Positions 37,393 to 45,988 of a stretch of 64,000 nucleotides of DNA are shown here, one piece after another. Where the stretch lies: the NCBI RefSeq assembly GCF_027570035.1, contig NZ_JAKMUU010000001.1, positions 62,001 to 126,000 of the forward strand, written 5' to 3'. The stretch is from Corynebacterium curieae (GTDB lineage Bacteria > Actinomycetota > Actinomycetes > Mycobacteriales > Mycobacteriaceae). The position numbers were made by a program, and so were the translations under genes. The notes under the pieces are model-generated. The model made no database searches. It saw nothing but the letters and a program-made list of their open reading frames with translations, and had not been told where the DNA came from. The stretch's first letter is position 1; each line of letters begins with the position of its first letter.

Positions 37393-37779
37393 TTACGCCA
37401 TCGCACTACGCCTAAGAACGAGTGCGCACAACATCGCAAAACCGGCGTAAAACACGATCCAAATCTGCGGTTGAGTGAATAAGATATCGCCAGGTACAAA
37501 GCGGCTTGCCGCAATGATCACAGTAGAGACCGCCAGCGCTGCAACTTGCGCGCGGCTTCCAGCTTGGCTTTTGCTCATGGTGCTAAATGCGCCGACGATA
37601 AGCGCGGCGACGACAATCGCCATTTTGGAATACGTCCACGCAAAATCGGCGCCCCAACCATCCGTAAAGACGGAAATTAGCGCAAAGAGCACTAACACAA
37701 ATGCGACAACCATGAAGGCACCGCCCACTCGCAGTGCCGTCGGCGGGCTAGATTGCGGCGCCGTTGAGCTACTCGCCAT
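37393..37779 (-). CDS. four-helix membrane protein, unknown function
   Basis: 128 aa from ATG 37779, which overlaps the PEBP gene stop by one base (TAATG); an eight-residue longer frame exists. Four hydrophobic segments: AFMVVAFVLVLFALISVF, MAIVVAALIVGAFSTM, VAALAVSTVIIAAS and IWIVFYAGFAMLCALVL. No conserved motif is recognised. The N-terminus is Ser/Pro/Thr-rich (SSSTAPQSSPPTA). It is translationally coupled to the PEBP gene. Confidence 0.75.
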   Translation of the reverse strand: MASSSTAPQSSPPTALRVGGAFMVVAFVLVLFALISVFTDGWGADFAWTYSKMAIVVAALIVGAFSTMSKSQAGSRAQVAALAVSTVIIAASRFVPGDILFTQPQIWIVFYAGFAMLCALVLRRSAMA

Positions 37780-38318
37780 TACTTTTCCTCGTACCAACCC
37801 CATAAAATGGCACGGCCTAGGGCATGGAAGTGCAGGTTGAAGCCAAGCACAGTTGGCGTCGCTTCCGGATCGATATCGAGCTTTTCTACGTCAACTGCAT
37901 GTACGGCATAAAGGTAGCGGTGTGGCGCGTGTCCAGCAGGCGGGTTTGCGCCAAAATAGGTGCGATCGCCGGAGTCATTGCGCAAGCTGATGACACCGTC
38001 AATGCCTAGATCCTCGGCAGCCCCGGCGTTGGTGGGCAACTCGCTCACCTCGACGGGGATGTTGAAGGCCGCCCAGTGCCAGAAACCAGAAGCGGTTGGT
38101 GCATCTGGATCGAAACAAGTTACGACTAGGGACTTGGTACCTTCCGGCAAGCTGGACCACGCAAGCTGAGGAGACACACTCTCAGGGGCGCGGAGCTTTT
38201 CCTGCAGTTCATCGCCCTCGACTAAATCGGTGGAAGAAAGAACGAAGGAGGGAACATCGCGCAAAGGCGCGTAGGGATCCGGTCCAGGAAAACGGGAGTC
38301 ATCTGCATAAGAAATCAT
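37779..38318 (-). CDS. YbhB/YbcL family PEBP-like protein
   Basis: 179 aa from ATG 38318 (MISYADDSRFPGPDPYAPL). Phosphatidylethanolamine-binding protein signatures: SPQLAWSSLPEGTKSLVVTCFDPDAPT near 55-80, FWHWAAFNIP, and the conserved GANPPAGHAPHRYLYAVHAVDV. Bacterial members are cytosolic ligand-binding proteins of unclear role. The upstream frame to 38342 has no better ribosome site. First gene of the pair with the membrane protein. Confidence 0.92.
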   Translation of the reverse strand: MISYADDSRFPGPDPYAPLRDVPSFVLSSTDLVEGDELQEKLRAPESVSPQLAWSSLPEGTKSLVVTCFDPDAPTASGFWHWAAFNIPVEVSELPTNAGAAEDLGIDGVISLRNDSGDRTYFGANPPAGHAPHRYLYAVHAVDVEKLDIDPEATPTVLGFNLHFHALGRAILWGWYEEK

Positions 38319-38478
38319 AGATCCATTTGTACCGCACATCACACGCCGCTGTCGATGTGTCGCGTTCTTTCATTGCCGCTGAGACTTCCACTAACAATGC
38401 AAGAAGCCCCATCGGAGTTACATTCGTGTACTTTCTTCCCGTTCTACTAACCGCATTTTTCCTAGTTAAGCTGGCGAT

Positions 38479-38508
38479 TTGTAATGCAAGCACCTAGCAG
38501 GATATAGT
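38479..38508 (+). promoter_or_regulatory. SigA-type promoter of tRNA-Leu
   Basis: TTGTAA (38479-38484), an 18-nt spacer and TATAGT (38503-38508), 36 nt before the tRNA. The leader contains a TAGCC/GGCTA hairpin with GAGA loop (38518-38531). Confidence 0.75.
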
Positions 38509-38544
38509 ATCGGGGTGCCTAGCCGAGAGGCTAATAGACACCCT

Positions 38545-38630
38545 GCCCGGGTGGCGGAATGGCAGACGCGCTAGCTTGAGGTGCTAGTGTCCTATTAACG
38601 GACGTGGGGGTTCAAGTCCCCCCTCGGGCA
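38545..38630 (+). tRNA. tRNA-Leu (GAG)
   Basis: 86 nt. The 7-bp acceptor stem GCCCGGG pairs with CTCGGGC, followed by discriminator A. The anticodon arm CTAGC-TTGAGGT-GCTAG carries GAG, reading CUC and CUU. A long variable arm (TGTCCTATTAACGGACG) marks a class II tRNA, and the T arm GGGGG-TTCAAGT-CCCCC is standard. CCA is not encoded. Confidence 0.97.
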
Positions 38631-38638
38631 CTCATGAA

Positions 38639-38675
38639 CCGGCGGTTACCACTGAGGTAATCGCCGGATTTTTCT
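38639..38675 (+). terminator. terminator of tRNA-Leu
   Basis: CCGGCGGTTACC pairs with GGTAATCGCCGG (one G-U) around ACTGA, followed by ATTTTTC. Confidence 0.92.
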
Positions 38676-38711
38676 TTTCTCGCCTCCTCCCAAGGACTAC
38701 GATTACCCCAC

Positions 38712-39428
38712 ATGACCACACCAATGAATTGGGCGCGCAGCTTCGGCCACTTCCTAGCTTCGCTCGCCCACTCTGCTTGGCGGTCAATTCTCCAGTGGAC
38801 GCCGCGGCGCTGGATAACCATCATCATTGCTGGCGTTGGGCTTGGGGTCCTATTTTGCTGTCTCGATATACCGGACATAGCACAGTTGCGTGAGGCTGCC
38901 TCCCGATACGGCGCTTGGTTTCCCCTAGTTTTCACCCTAGGTTATGTCATATTCACCCAGTTCCCCATCCCCCGCACCATCTGGACAGTATCCGCGGGAA
39001 TCCTATTTGGCCCCTGGAAAGGCCTTATCCTCTCCTTGGGCACATTAACTATCTCTGCAGCCTTATCCCTCCTCATAGTGAGGAAACTTCTCGGCGGCTG
39101 GATCCGTCCGCACCTTACCCACCCCGCAGTCTTCAAGATAAATGCCCACTTGGAGCGGCGCGGCTGGCTTGCCATCGCCTCTCTCCGGATGGTGGCCGGC
39201 GTCCCCTTTAGCCTCCTCAACTATGTTGCGGCCCTGACTCCCGTGAAGCTCAGCCAGTTCACCTTGGCCACCCTTCTCGGTTCCATCCCTACTACAGCCG
39301 TGGGCGTGTTCTTCGGCGATGCCCTCACCGGTCGCACTTCCCCCGGCATCGTCCTCGCCTTCCTGGCTTTTGCCGCCATTGGTGTGGGCGGGCTCTATAT
39401 GGATTCGCGCCTGCCCACTCGCCCATAA
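38712..39428 (+). CDS. TVP38/TMEM64 (DedA-like) membrane protein
   Basis: 238 aa with five to six hydrophobic helices. The SNARE-associated/DedA core is seen: FTLGYVIFTQFPIPRTIWTVSAGILFGPWKGLILSLGTLTISAALSLLIVR, then ERRGWLAIASLRMVAGVPFSLLNYVAALTPVKLSQF and GSIPTTAVGVFFGDAL. Such proteins are proposed to move lipids between leaflets. Gene is alone between the tRNA terminator and the next plus gene, 53 nt away. No ribosome site; a weak -10-like TACGAT 8 nt upstream hints at a leaderless start. Confidence 0.9.
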   Translation: MTTPMNWARSFGHFLASLAHSAWRSILQWTPRRWITIIIAGVGLGVLFCCLDIPDIAQLREAASRYGAWFPLVFTLGYVIFTQFPIPRTIWTVSAGILFGPWKGLILSLGTLTISAALSLLIVRKLLGGWIRPHLTHPAVFKINAHLERRGWLAIASLRMVAGVPFSLLNYVAALTPVKLSQFTLATLLGSIPTTAVGVFFGDALTGRTSPGIVLAFLAFAAIGVGGLYMDSRLPTRP

Positions 39429-39481
39429 GTCAAGTACGAGCGGTAGACTATTTCTCATTAGGCCCTTAAAGGAGGATTAAC

Positions 39482-40060
39482 GTGCTTGCTGTTCACGCCC
39501 GCTACCGCGGCCGCTCCGTGCGTCGCGCGGAGTTAGTCCAGCGTTCCGCATCGGCTCTGTCGACCCTCAATGGGGTTGGCGAATTTCACGTGCTCGGCGT
39601 GGAAGATATTTGCGCCGTAGTGGATTCGGCAACGGCCGTGTGCGACGTGGTCATGGCCTTGCTTGCCGACGGCGACTGGGCCATCGGCATCGGCATTAGC
39701 CCCGGCAACCAAGAAGATGAGGAAGGCGCTCGCCAAGTGGCTACCGCTGCCCTCAAAAAGTCCGCCCGCATGGGGCAGGTTTACGCCAAGCTCAATAAGC
39801 GAGGCCGTGCGTCGGAAGCGAGCGATATCGCCGCTACCTTCGCACTGCTTGGATACGTATTGCACAAGCGCACCATCGAGGGCCGCCAAGCTACCTCACT
39901 AGTGCGTGCAGGGCTCAACCAAAATGAGGCAGCCGAAGAACTAGGAATTTCTAAGCAAGCCATGTCGCAGCGCCTCCAGGCGGCCGGCTGGAGTGCCGAA
40001 ATGGCAGGATGGCAGCTGGCGGTGAATCTTATCGAGCGCGCCAACCTTGCCCATCCCTAG
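39482..40060 (+). CDS. HTH-containing conserved hypothetical protein
   Basis: 192 aa from GTG 39482, served by AAAGGAGG eight nt upstream. The C-terminal part holds a helix-turn-helix, AGLNQNEAAEELGISKQAMSQRLQAAGW (about 140-167). The N-terminal half is an alpha/beta domain (RYRGRSVRRAELVQRSASALST, GDWAIGIGISPGNQEDE) that recalls nucleotide-dependent SatD-like proteins, but I cannot be sure. Probably DNA-binding regulator. It converges with the DUF3097 gene, sharing a CTAG stop overlap at 40057-40060. Confidence 0.8.
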   Translation: MLAVHARYRGRSVRRAELVQRSASALSTLNGVGEFHVLGVEDICAVVDSATAVCDVVMALLADGDWAIGIGISPGNQEDEEGARQVATAALKKSARMGQVYAKLNKRGRASEASDIAATFALLGYVLHKRTIEGRQATSLVRAGLNQNEAAEELGISKQAMSQRLQAAGWSAEMAGWQLAVNLIERANLAHP

Positions 40061-40896
40061 AGCAGGTCGGACTCGCTCAACTCGGGGGTCGTGACGAAAT
40101 CCACGAGCCGCTCCACGGCGCCAATAAGGCTAGAATCCAGATCGCGAAAGGAATGAACGGCGTTATATACATGCCGCCACCCGTCTTTGGGATCACTCCA
40201 GCCAACATGCCTGCAAATGCCGCTCTTCCAGTCCTCGCCATAAGGTACTTCTGGCCATGCGCGCAGGCCCACCCGCTGAGGTTTTACCGCCGCCCAGATA
40301 TCAATAAACGGGTGGCCGGTTACCAAAACGTGCTCTCCAACCGATTCAGTCATTCTGGTTTCCTTGGATCCTTGAACTAGGTGGTCAGCTAGCACCCCGA
40401 CCCTGCGGCCCGGCCCAGGCTGAAACTCCGCCAAACGCTCTTCCAAATTGTCCAGACCTTCAAGGTATTCCACCACCACCCCCTCCACGCGCAGATCGTG
40501 GCCCCACACCTTTTCTACGATGGCAGCATCGTGCACGCCTTCGACCCAAATGCGGGAAGGCGCGGCGACCTTTGCCTCCACGTTTTCCACGCGACGGGAA
40601 CCGGAGTTGGACTTGCGGGGAGCTTGCTTTTCGACGTATCTCGTCAGCGTTACCGGCTTGCCTTCCACTAAGAACCCGCCCTTGACCAAATTGAAGACGC
40701 GTTCTACTCCATGGCGATCCTCTAGGCGTACGACCTCACCGAATACGGTTTTGTCCACCCCCATGACAGCACCCACAAAGTCATCGCCACGTACTTCCAC
40801 CACCATTCCGGGCTCAGCTGGCACCTCTGGGTATTGCCGCGGTTTAGACCGCGCGTGGCCGGCAAAAATATCTCCGCCATAAGGATCGAAACTCAT
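40057..40896 (-). CDS. DUF3097 family protein
   Basis: 279 aa, actinobacterial family of unknown function. The sequence begins MSFDPYGGDIFAGH and holds PGMVVEVRGDDFVGAVMG, EDRHGVERVFNLVKGGFLVEGKPVTLTR, RIWVEGVHDAAIVEKVWGHDLRVEGVVVEYLEGLDNL and VLADHLVQGSKETRM, the last two resembling TOPRIM-like glutamate and aspartate motifs (Glu in WVEGVHD, Asp-x-His in LADHLV). A nucleic-acid role is thus possible. Divergent from the next gene with back-to-back -10 elements. Confidence 0.88.
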   Translation of the reverse strand: MSFDPYGGDIFAGHARSKPRQYPEVPAEPGMVVEVRGDDFVGAVMGVDKTVFGEVVRLEDRHGVERVFNLVKGGFLVEGKPVTLTRYVEKQAPRKSNSGSRRVENVEAKVAAPSRIWVEGVHDAAIVEKVWGHDLRVEGVVVEYLEGLDNLEERLAEFQPGPGRRVGVLADHLVQGSKETRMTESVGEHVLVTGHPFIDIWAAVKPQRVGLRAWPEVPYGEDWKSGICRHVGWSDPKDGWRHVYNAVHSFRDLDSSLIGAVERLVDFVTTPELSESDLL

Positions 40897-40904
40897 GGCC
40901 CGAT

Positions 40905-40921
40905 AGTCTATCTACTAGACT
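40905..40921. promoter_or_regulatory. back-to-back divergent -10 elements
   Basis: AGTCTA (40905-40910) read on the minus strand is TAGACT, 8 nt before the DUF3097 ATG; TAGACT (40916-40921) on the plus strand is 8 nt before ATG 40930. Both imply leaderless starts, and together they form a 17-bp inverted repeat with a 5-bp centre, so two polymerases could not bind at once. Confidence 0.6.
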
Positions 40922-40929
40922 GGCTCGCC

Positions 40930-41703
40930 ATGGATATGCGCGCCGAAGTATGGTCACCTTTGCAAAACACCGCCGTCTGGCTCGGATCGTGGCTGTGGGG
41001 ACACGAGACCACCGATGACTTGCTAGATGCGCTGACTGAACTAGGTGGACGCCCGGAGTGCTTGGACGAAGCCCCCTTCGTAGACTTGCTCTCGCTGCTA
41101 CGCACCGAGACCGACGAGCTTACCGCCGAGCGCGGGGTACGAGCAGAACCCATCCTGCGCCTAGCGCTTTCCGGACCCGGCGAGCCACCAGCCTTACCCG
41201 CAGGCTCGAATTCCTATCGCGCGGCCGCACAAGGTTCTACTGGGGCAATCATAGTGCGCACCAATAATCCCTTGCTTCACCTAGTCCTCATCCCCCACAT
41301 TCGCCACAGCCATACAGCATGGCAGGTGGTCGTCGAAAAGCAGCAGCTTCCAGCCCCCGCATGGCTCAGCCCTGGGGAGGCTGACGCACTCTTAGCGCAA
41401 GCCACGAATGAGTCTGCAGACACTATTGCCGCAACCGGATATAGCACAGAAGCGCTACCGAACCCCAGGCTTACGGTGGGGACTCTCAGCGACTTCTATG
41501 ACACACCCGGTCTCCCCCGGTCCACGCCTGCCCGAGCAGCAAAGCTCTTTGCCCGCGCAGACCGAGTGGCAGCAATTATCGAAACCGTCACGGATCGAAT
41601 CAACGACCACAGTCTAGATCCGCAACTGCTCCGCCTCTGGCGCCACATCCGGCAGGCTCGCATGACGGGTGTGGCCTATGCCCTAGGAGAATTCGCGCGC
41701 TAG
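40930..41703 (+). CDS. conserved corynebacterial hypothetical protein
   Basis: 257 aa from ATG 40930 ([24 protein letters not shown]), selected by the -10 spacing. No known domain is recognised. The product is soluble, mildly acidic, with [22 protein letters not shown] in the middle and a helical C-terminus [35 protein letters not shown]. It stands between DUF3097 and hemH, and its stop overlaps that of hemH (CTAG at 41700-41703). Function unknown; conserved context suggests a real gene. Confidence 0.75.
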   Translation: MDMRAEVWSPLQNTAVWLGSWLWGHETTDDLLDALTELGGRPECLDEAPFVDLLSLLRTETDELTAERGVRAEPILRLALSGPGEPPALPAGSNSYRAAAQGSTGAIIVRTNNPLLHLVLIPHIRHSHTAWQVVVEKQQLPAPAWLSPGEADALLAQATNESADTIAATGYSTEALPNPRLTVGTLSDFYDTPGLPRSTPARAAKLFARADRVAAIIETVTDRINDHSLDPQLLRLWRHIRQARMTGVAYALGEFAR

Positions 41704-42773
41704 CGACTCCAAATATCGCAGCACTCCGCCGCGCATGGAGTGCCGTTGACAGTGCACCCTTGGACGGTGACATTGCCGCTAGTTTCCCATTCGCGGCCCT
41801 GCTCCAATTCTTCCACTAGGTCAACTACCATCTCCGCAAAACGTGGCGTCGGACCTGCGGTTCGGGTGCGTAGGACCTTTACCCCCAATTCTTCAGCGGC
41901 CTTCTGCAGCTCGGAATCTAGATCCCAGATGACTTCCATATGATCAGAAATGAAGCCAATCGGACAGACGACGACGGTATCGACGCCTTCATTGCGGTTG
42001 AGCGCCGTAGTGTGGTCAACGATGTCCGGCTCCAGCCACGGGGTTCGTGGGTTGCCAGAGCGCGACTGCCACACCAGATCGTAGTGTGAAATTCCTGTCT
42101 GCTCCGCTACCAAACGCGCGGCTTCTGCCACTTGGCGGGAATATAGATTCTTATCGCCATTCACCCCTCCCGCATTGTCGTGGGCAACGGGCACCGAGTG
42201 GGCGGTAAAAAGAAGGCGGGTGGTGTCCAACTTATTCGCAGGTACCTGGTCCCAGATCTCATTTACCGCCGTGGCCATTTCGCCTACGAACTTGGGGTGG
42301 TCAAAGAATTGGCGAATCTTTGTGAACTCGATTTCAGGAAGACCTTGACTCTCTAGATGCTCGCGCATCTTCTCAATGTCTTCATCATATTGCCGGCAGG
42401 CAGAGTATCCGCCCCACGCCGAGGTAGCAAAAACAGCTACGCGCCGCACGCCGTCCTTGGCCATTTGCTCTGCGGTTTCGCTGGTAAAGGGGTGCCAATT
42501 CCGATTTCCAAAGTAGATCGGTAGATTATGTCCGCGTTTTTCCAACTCGCCACTGACATGATCGATAATCTCCCGATTGAGTGCATTGAGCGGACTTACG
42601 CCCCCAAAGTGATAATAATGCTCCCCAACTACCTCAAGGCGTTCACGCGGAATACCCCTACCGCGGGTGACGTTCTCCAAAAAAGGAACGACCTCCTCGT
42701 TTCCTTCTGGGCCACCGAAAGAAAGAACGAGGAGGGCGTCAAAGTTTTGGGCATTCTGTTGTGCGTCAGTCAT
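41700..42773 (-). CDS. hemH: ferrochelatase (coproporphyrin type expected)
   Basis: 357 aa. [31 protein letters not shown] near the N-terminus, the catalytic His in [12 protein letters not shown] (near 175-185), [16 protein letters not shown] and [11 protein letters not shown] (metal-binding Glu). The C-terminus carries cysteines ([19 protein letters not shown]), as in actinobacterial enzymes with a 2Fe-2S cluster. In Actinobacteria it puts iron into coproporphyrin III rather than protoporphyrin IX. It follows the NlpC/P60 gene on the same strand, 31 nt after its stop in transcription order reversed. Confidence 0.95.
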   Translation of the reverse strand: MTDAQQNAQNFDALLVLSFGGPEGNEEVVPFLENVTRGRGIPRERLEVVGEHYYHFGGVSPLNALNREIIDHVSGELEKRGHNLPIYFGNRNWHPFTSETAEQMAKDGVRRVAVFATSAWGGYSACRQYDEDIEKMREHLESQGLPEIEFTKIRQFFDHPKFVGEMATAVNEIWDQVPANKLDTTRLLFTAHSVPVAHDNAGGVNGDKNLYSRQVAEAARLVAEQTGISHYDLVWQSRSGNPRTPWLEPDIVDHTTALNRNEGVDTVVVCPIGFISDHMEVIWDLDSELQKAAEELGVKVLRTRTAGPTPRFAEMVVDLVEELEQGREWETSGNVTVQGCTVNGTPCAAECCDIWSR

Positions 42774-42804
42774 GCCCTAAACAATACCAACCAAAAGTTG
42801 GAGA

Positions 42805-44259
42805 TTAGAGAAGGCGCACGACATCCGGAGTAGCGCCGCCCCACCGAACTGGAACTACCGAAACAGTCTGACCAGACTGCGGCGCTTCAATCATCTGACC
42901 GTCGCCAAGATAGATAGCTACGTGCTGGTTGCCACCAGGCCCATAGAAGATTAGGTCACCGCGCTGCGCATTATCCCGGGATACCTTCTTACCCTGCTGA
43001 TACTGCGCACCAGTGTAGTGAGGCAGATCCAAACCAGCGGCTGCATAGGCATACTTAACCAGGCCGGAGCAATCAAAGCCCGACTGACTAAAGTCACCGA
43101 AAGAGTCGGCCACCCCACCATCGCGCAGGCCGCCGGTGGGTCCGTTATTATCGCCGCCGCCCCAGACATAAGGAACGCCTACCTGGGACTCAGCACGCGA
43201 AATTACTGCCTCAATCTGAGCATCACGGCCAGCGTCTGCTCCCGTGGTGGACTCATCAGACTCGCTTAACTCATCCGTCTCAGGAGCATCAGCGCTAGCC
43301 GCCGGTGCGGTACTCGGGCTGCCAAGCCCAAGCAAATCGGACGATCCCTGCATAAGGGTGCGCACATCATCTTCGTCCACTGCCGCTGCTATATCATTCG
43401 CAATTCCGAGCGCATCGTCTACAGAGGAGCCGGTTCCAAAATCAACGGTTTGGAAAGTCGGAGTAACCCCCTTGTTGAGAGCGTTTCCAAAGTCCGCTTC
43501 TGGGGCAGTCTGGTCTTGTTCGGGTGCTTCTGAGGTAACTGGATCCTCTGCACCATTTGGCATTGACGGCGCCGGCTGGGAGCCCTCCCCAATAACCTCA
43601 TCGGTAAAGCCTTCAGGCTTGTCGTTCTTAGTCAAGGTTTCAGGGTTGACGCGGAAATTGTTTTCAGGGCTTTCGTTATCTAGTCTCTGAGCTTGATTCA
43701 GGTCCGTGTCAAGAGTGTCCTGCTCACTCAATTCCACATTGTTCCCACTAGCGTTTTGGGACGCGCTCTCCTGCTGACGAGCAAAGGTAGCTTCTGCAAA
43801 ACGCTGCGTAGCGTGTAAGCGTGCTTCATTTTGAGCCAGATTTCGGCGCTCTTTCGCAACTCGGCTCTCAGCAGCCTGCTTTTCTTCGTGTGCTTGCTGC
43901 AGCTCGGTCTCCAGGGCGACGACACGCTCATTGCTTGTATCGTGTCCCTCGCTCACCTGTGCCAACTCGGCGTTGATCTGAGCAATGCGTTCTTCGGCCG
44001 CAGCGGCATCTGGCTCAGCGCGATCCAACTCGGCACGGGCTGTTTCAACAACACCCTGCAATGAATCGGCGTTGGCTATCGCACGCTCAATCGTGGCGTG
44101 GTCTGATTCCTGGGTTTTGACGTTGTCTGGGGTTTGTACTGGCGCTTCATCAGCCCCGGCTGGGGCAACAGTAGAAAGCGTTGAGATGGCTGCGGTACCT
44201 GCTACTGCAGCGATAAAGGCGCGAACATGTCGAATGCGCGGAAGGCGAATGGTGGCCAC
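42805..44259 (-). CDS. NlpC/P60 peptidoglycan hydrolase
   Basis: 484 aa from GTG 44259 with GGAG nearby. Signal peptide with AFIAAVAGTAAISTLSTVAPAGA near 14-36, then a long coiled coil (about 50-165, EERIAQINAELAQVSEGHDTSNERVVALETEL), a low-complexity acidic linker, and the C-terminal NlpC/P60 domain with catalytic Cys in SGFDCSGLVKYAY and His in GGNQHVAIYLGDG. It cleaves D-iGlu-mDAP bonds for daughter-cell separation, like RipA; I recall the orthologue next to acn in C. glutamicum. The coiled coil likely regulates activity. Confidence 0.95.
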   Translation of the reverse strand: MATIRLPRIRHVRAFIAAVAGTAAISTLSTVAPAGADEAPVQTPDNVKTQESDHATIERAIANADSLQGVVETARAELDRAEPDAAAAEERIAQINAELAQVSEGHDTSNERVVALETELQQAHEEKQAAESRVAKERRNLAQNEARLHATQRFAEATFARQQESASQNASGNNVELSEQDTLDTDLNQAQRLDNESPENNFRVNPETLTKNDKPEGFTDEVIGEGSQPAPSMPNGAEDPVTSEAPEQDQTAPEADFGNALNKGVTPTFQTVDFGTGSSVDDALGIANDIAAAVDEDDVRTLMQGSSDLLGLGSPSTAPAASADAPETDELSESDESTTGADAGRDAQIEAVISRAESQVGVPYVWGGGDNNGPTGGLRDGGVADSFGDFSQSGFDCSGLVKYAYAAAGLDLPHYTGAQYQQGKKVSRDNAQRGDLIFYGPGGNQHVAIYLGDGQMIEAPQSGQTVSVVPVRWGGATPDVVRLL

Positions 44260-44600
44260 TGAAATACTCCTAGATTGAACCCACGCATTTCCACTGAGGA
44301 GCTATCCGTACCGGCATCTAGGCATAGGAATGCCCGAGAGGCCCGCCTGCAGATTTCGCACAAACACAGGCGTCATCGCATGTCTTGCAGTGCAAGCTAG
44401 AAATGAGTTTCACAAAGATAGATCAAGGTACGCGAAACTAACCTCTAGCGACTGCGAGCGCTAAAGCGGTAAATGGATACGTAATGCCACAGCTGACTGA
44501 GACCTCACTCCAGGCGTGCTCTGTCGGTGGGCTATTGCGCACCCGATGGTTCTGTTATGGCCCGCTTAAAGTGCCTACGCTGAGCCCGGAGCTCAGCTAG
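44260..44600 (-). other. probable structured leader of NlpC/P60 gene
   Basis: On the minus strand this region can form several hairpins: CGCCTG/CAGGCG (arms near 44345-44374), GGCAT/ATGCC with a TCCT loop (near 44320-44333) and GCTGAGC/GCTCAGC at 44579-44597. No frame is convincing. I looked for the c-di-AMP (ydaO) riboswitch known upstream of some actinobacterial wall hydrolases but could not find its conserved blocks. Confidence 0.3.
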
Positions 44601-45499
44601 CATTCTGCAACCGCGACTGTTTCTCTACAACAGCAATACCCGGATGCACACATGCTCGGCTAGGACGATTAAAGGTCTCTGTCTCTACTTGCCGGCCTCG
44701 GCATAGTAGCCCGTTAATGGTCTACAGACACTCTCGGCTCGAACCACAATTTCCCATGACTGCGAAGCCCACCAATTCATTAACGATCTTCGAGGCATAC
44801 AAACCAGGATTTATGAGCAACCCCAATTCCGTAAACCCCAAATACGTTTTCGTTGCACTGAGCGCCGTGAGAACTGCCCTATGGGTTCTGGCGGATCTCG
44901 CCGCGGCGCCGACAGAGATTTGCCAAATGGTCTAGCCATACAGCAATACCATGCCGCCGAGGGCAAGTTGCCACAAACCATGAACAGGCCACACGAAGCT
45001 GGCCTTTGCGGAGTGATTAGGCGTTCTTTGAACCCGGTCCTATGGACATCTTCGCGCGCACCTTGCACATGGTGGCGAGCAGCAAGCTCGGCCCTGAAAG
45101 ATGCACACCGAAATTTCCACACGGCGAGGTTCTAATGAACCCGTCTCACCTCATAAACGGAAGGTGGGTTTATGTGTAATTTTTTCGAACATTGCAATCG
45201 CTCAAGTTATTTACTTGCGCTCCCCTACTAACTTTCGAGGAGGACCAGGTTCATTGACTCCCAAGAACCGCCACTCGATTATCCATCTTTCGCTCGAGGC
45301 GTGCTTCCCCACATACCCGTGCGAGTGTTCTCGTGACTGTCAAGGCTAAGCCCATGAACTCAGAAAGCAAGAAATGTCTCCTGAGGCGACAACCGAACCA
45401 TACGTCACGACACGCCCACTCCGCACAATTTTCCCCCAATTCCCGCGAGTCAAGTTAATTCACATGACACAACATGCGCATCTAACCTGCAATGATTTT
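44601..45499. other. gene-poor interval, possible decayed gene
   Basis: No gene is called. Overlapping short frames exist on both strands between 44717 and 45349, none with ribosome site or known motif. On the minus strand two consecutive open stretches (about 35 and 72 codons) in one frame are split by an amber at about 44937 and read like a membrane protein (LWQLALGGMVLLYG, then TIWQISVGAAARSARTHR), which could be a decayed gene. Confidence 0.25.
45152..45186 (+). terminator. terminator-like hairpin inside intergenic region
   Basis: CATAAAC (45152-45158) and GTTTATG (45168-45174) form a 7-bp stem with 9-nt loop, followed after TGTAA by TTTTTT. It suggests a plus-strand transcript ending here although no gene is called upstream. 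Confidence 0.4.
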
Positions 45500-45531
45500 G
45501 TTATCGTCCCGTTATTGTGATGTTGGTCACC
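45500..45531. promoter_or_regulatory. MtrA-like direct repeat next to GlxR-like site
   Basis: GTTAT at 45500-45504 and again at 45511-45515 are spaced by 11 bp, the arrangement of OmpR-family sites such as MtrA. Directly after it TGTGATGTTGGTCACC (45516-45531) matches 9 of 10 defined positions of the GlxR motif TGTGA-N6-TCACA. MtrA controls wall hydrolases in C. glutamicum; the NlpC/P60 gene is about 1.2 kb away on the minus strand. Confidence 0.45.
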
Positions 45532-45633
45532 TGCACACGGGTCAAACCCCCGCTCACGTTTACACCCACAGGGACGGAACGGGGCAGAGCGAACCACTCC
45601 CCCACCGAGAGTCAACCACTAAGTCTTTACTTT

Positions 45634-45652
45634 CCCCTCCCCTCCCCTCCCC
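45634..45652 (-). repeat. G-quadruplex motif (four G4 tracts)
   Basis: Four CCCC runs separated by single T bases on the plus strand give four GGGG tracts with one-base A loops on the minus strand, an ideal quadruplex-forming sequence. It lies between the NlpC/P60 leader and the end of the DUF6676-like gene. Confidence 0.75.
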
Positions 45653-45911
45653 TGTTTGACCCAGCATCACACAGGCTCGACGTCAAATGCTCGAACGTAA
45701 AGCGCCCAGTCCCTAAGGCAGGCTCCCGCACCTTTAACCGACCGAGACTGGAGCGCGATTGGTTGTTTAGAGAAGTCCGCGCACCATTCAAGTAGAGCCA
45801 ACCTAGGACCGTATGCCAGCGACATGGCGACGAGTTTCTAGCCTATTCGGAATCACTTTTTCGAACAAAAGTAACGTTCCAGCAATGTTTCATCTTCAAC
45901 TAATTAAGAAC

Positions 45912-45929
45912 CGGGGACGCTTCGCCCCG
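45912..45929 (-). terminator. hairpin after DUF6676-like gene
   Basis: CGGGG and CCCCG arms around ACGCTTCG, followed on the minus strand by GTTCTTAATT. It lies 60 nt after the stop, with a short T-rich tail, so a weak terminator at best. Confidence 0.4.
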
Positions 45930-45988
45930 CCCTAAAGCCGGGCCGCTATCTTTCGCGCCTCCCGCATCCCGCTTGTAGGTGCCCGAAA

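Noticed and set aside
44281..44600. c-di-AMP (ydaO) riboswitch upstream of the NlpC/P60 gene
   Set aside because: Such elements precede some actinobacterial wall hydrolases, but its conserved sequence blocks are not visible here.
44717..45349. Several 70-100 codon frames on both strands
   Set aside because: They overlap each other in different frames, have no ribosome site and no recognisable product.
45634..45652. CRISPR array or tandem-repeat locus
   Set aside because: The repeat unit is only five bases and there are no spacers; it is a simple C/T tract with quadruplex potential.
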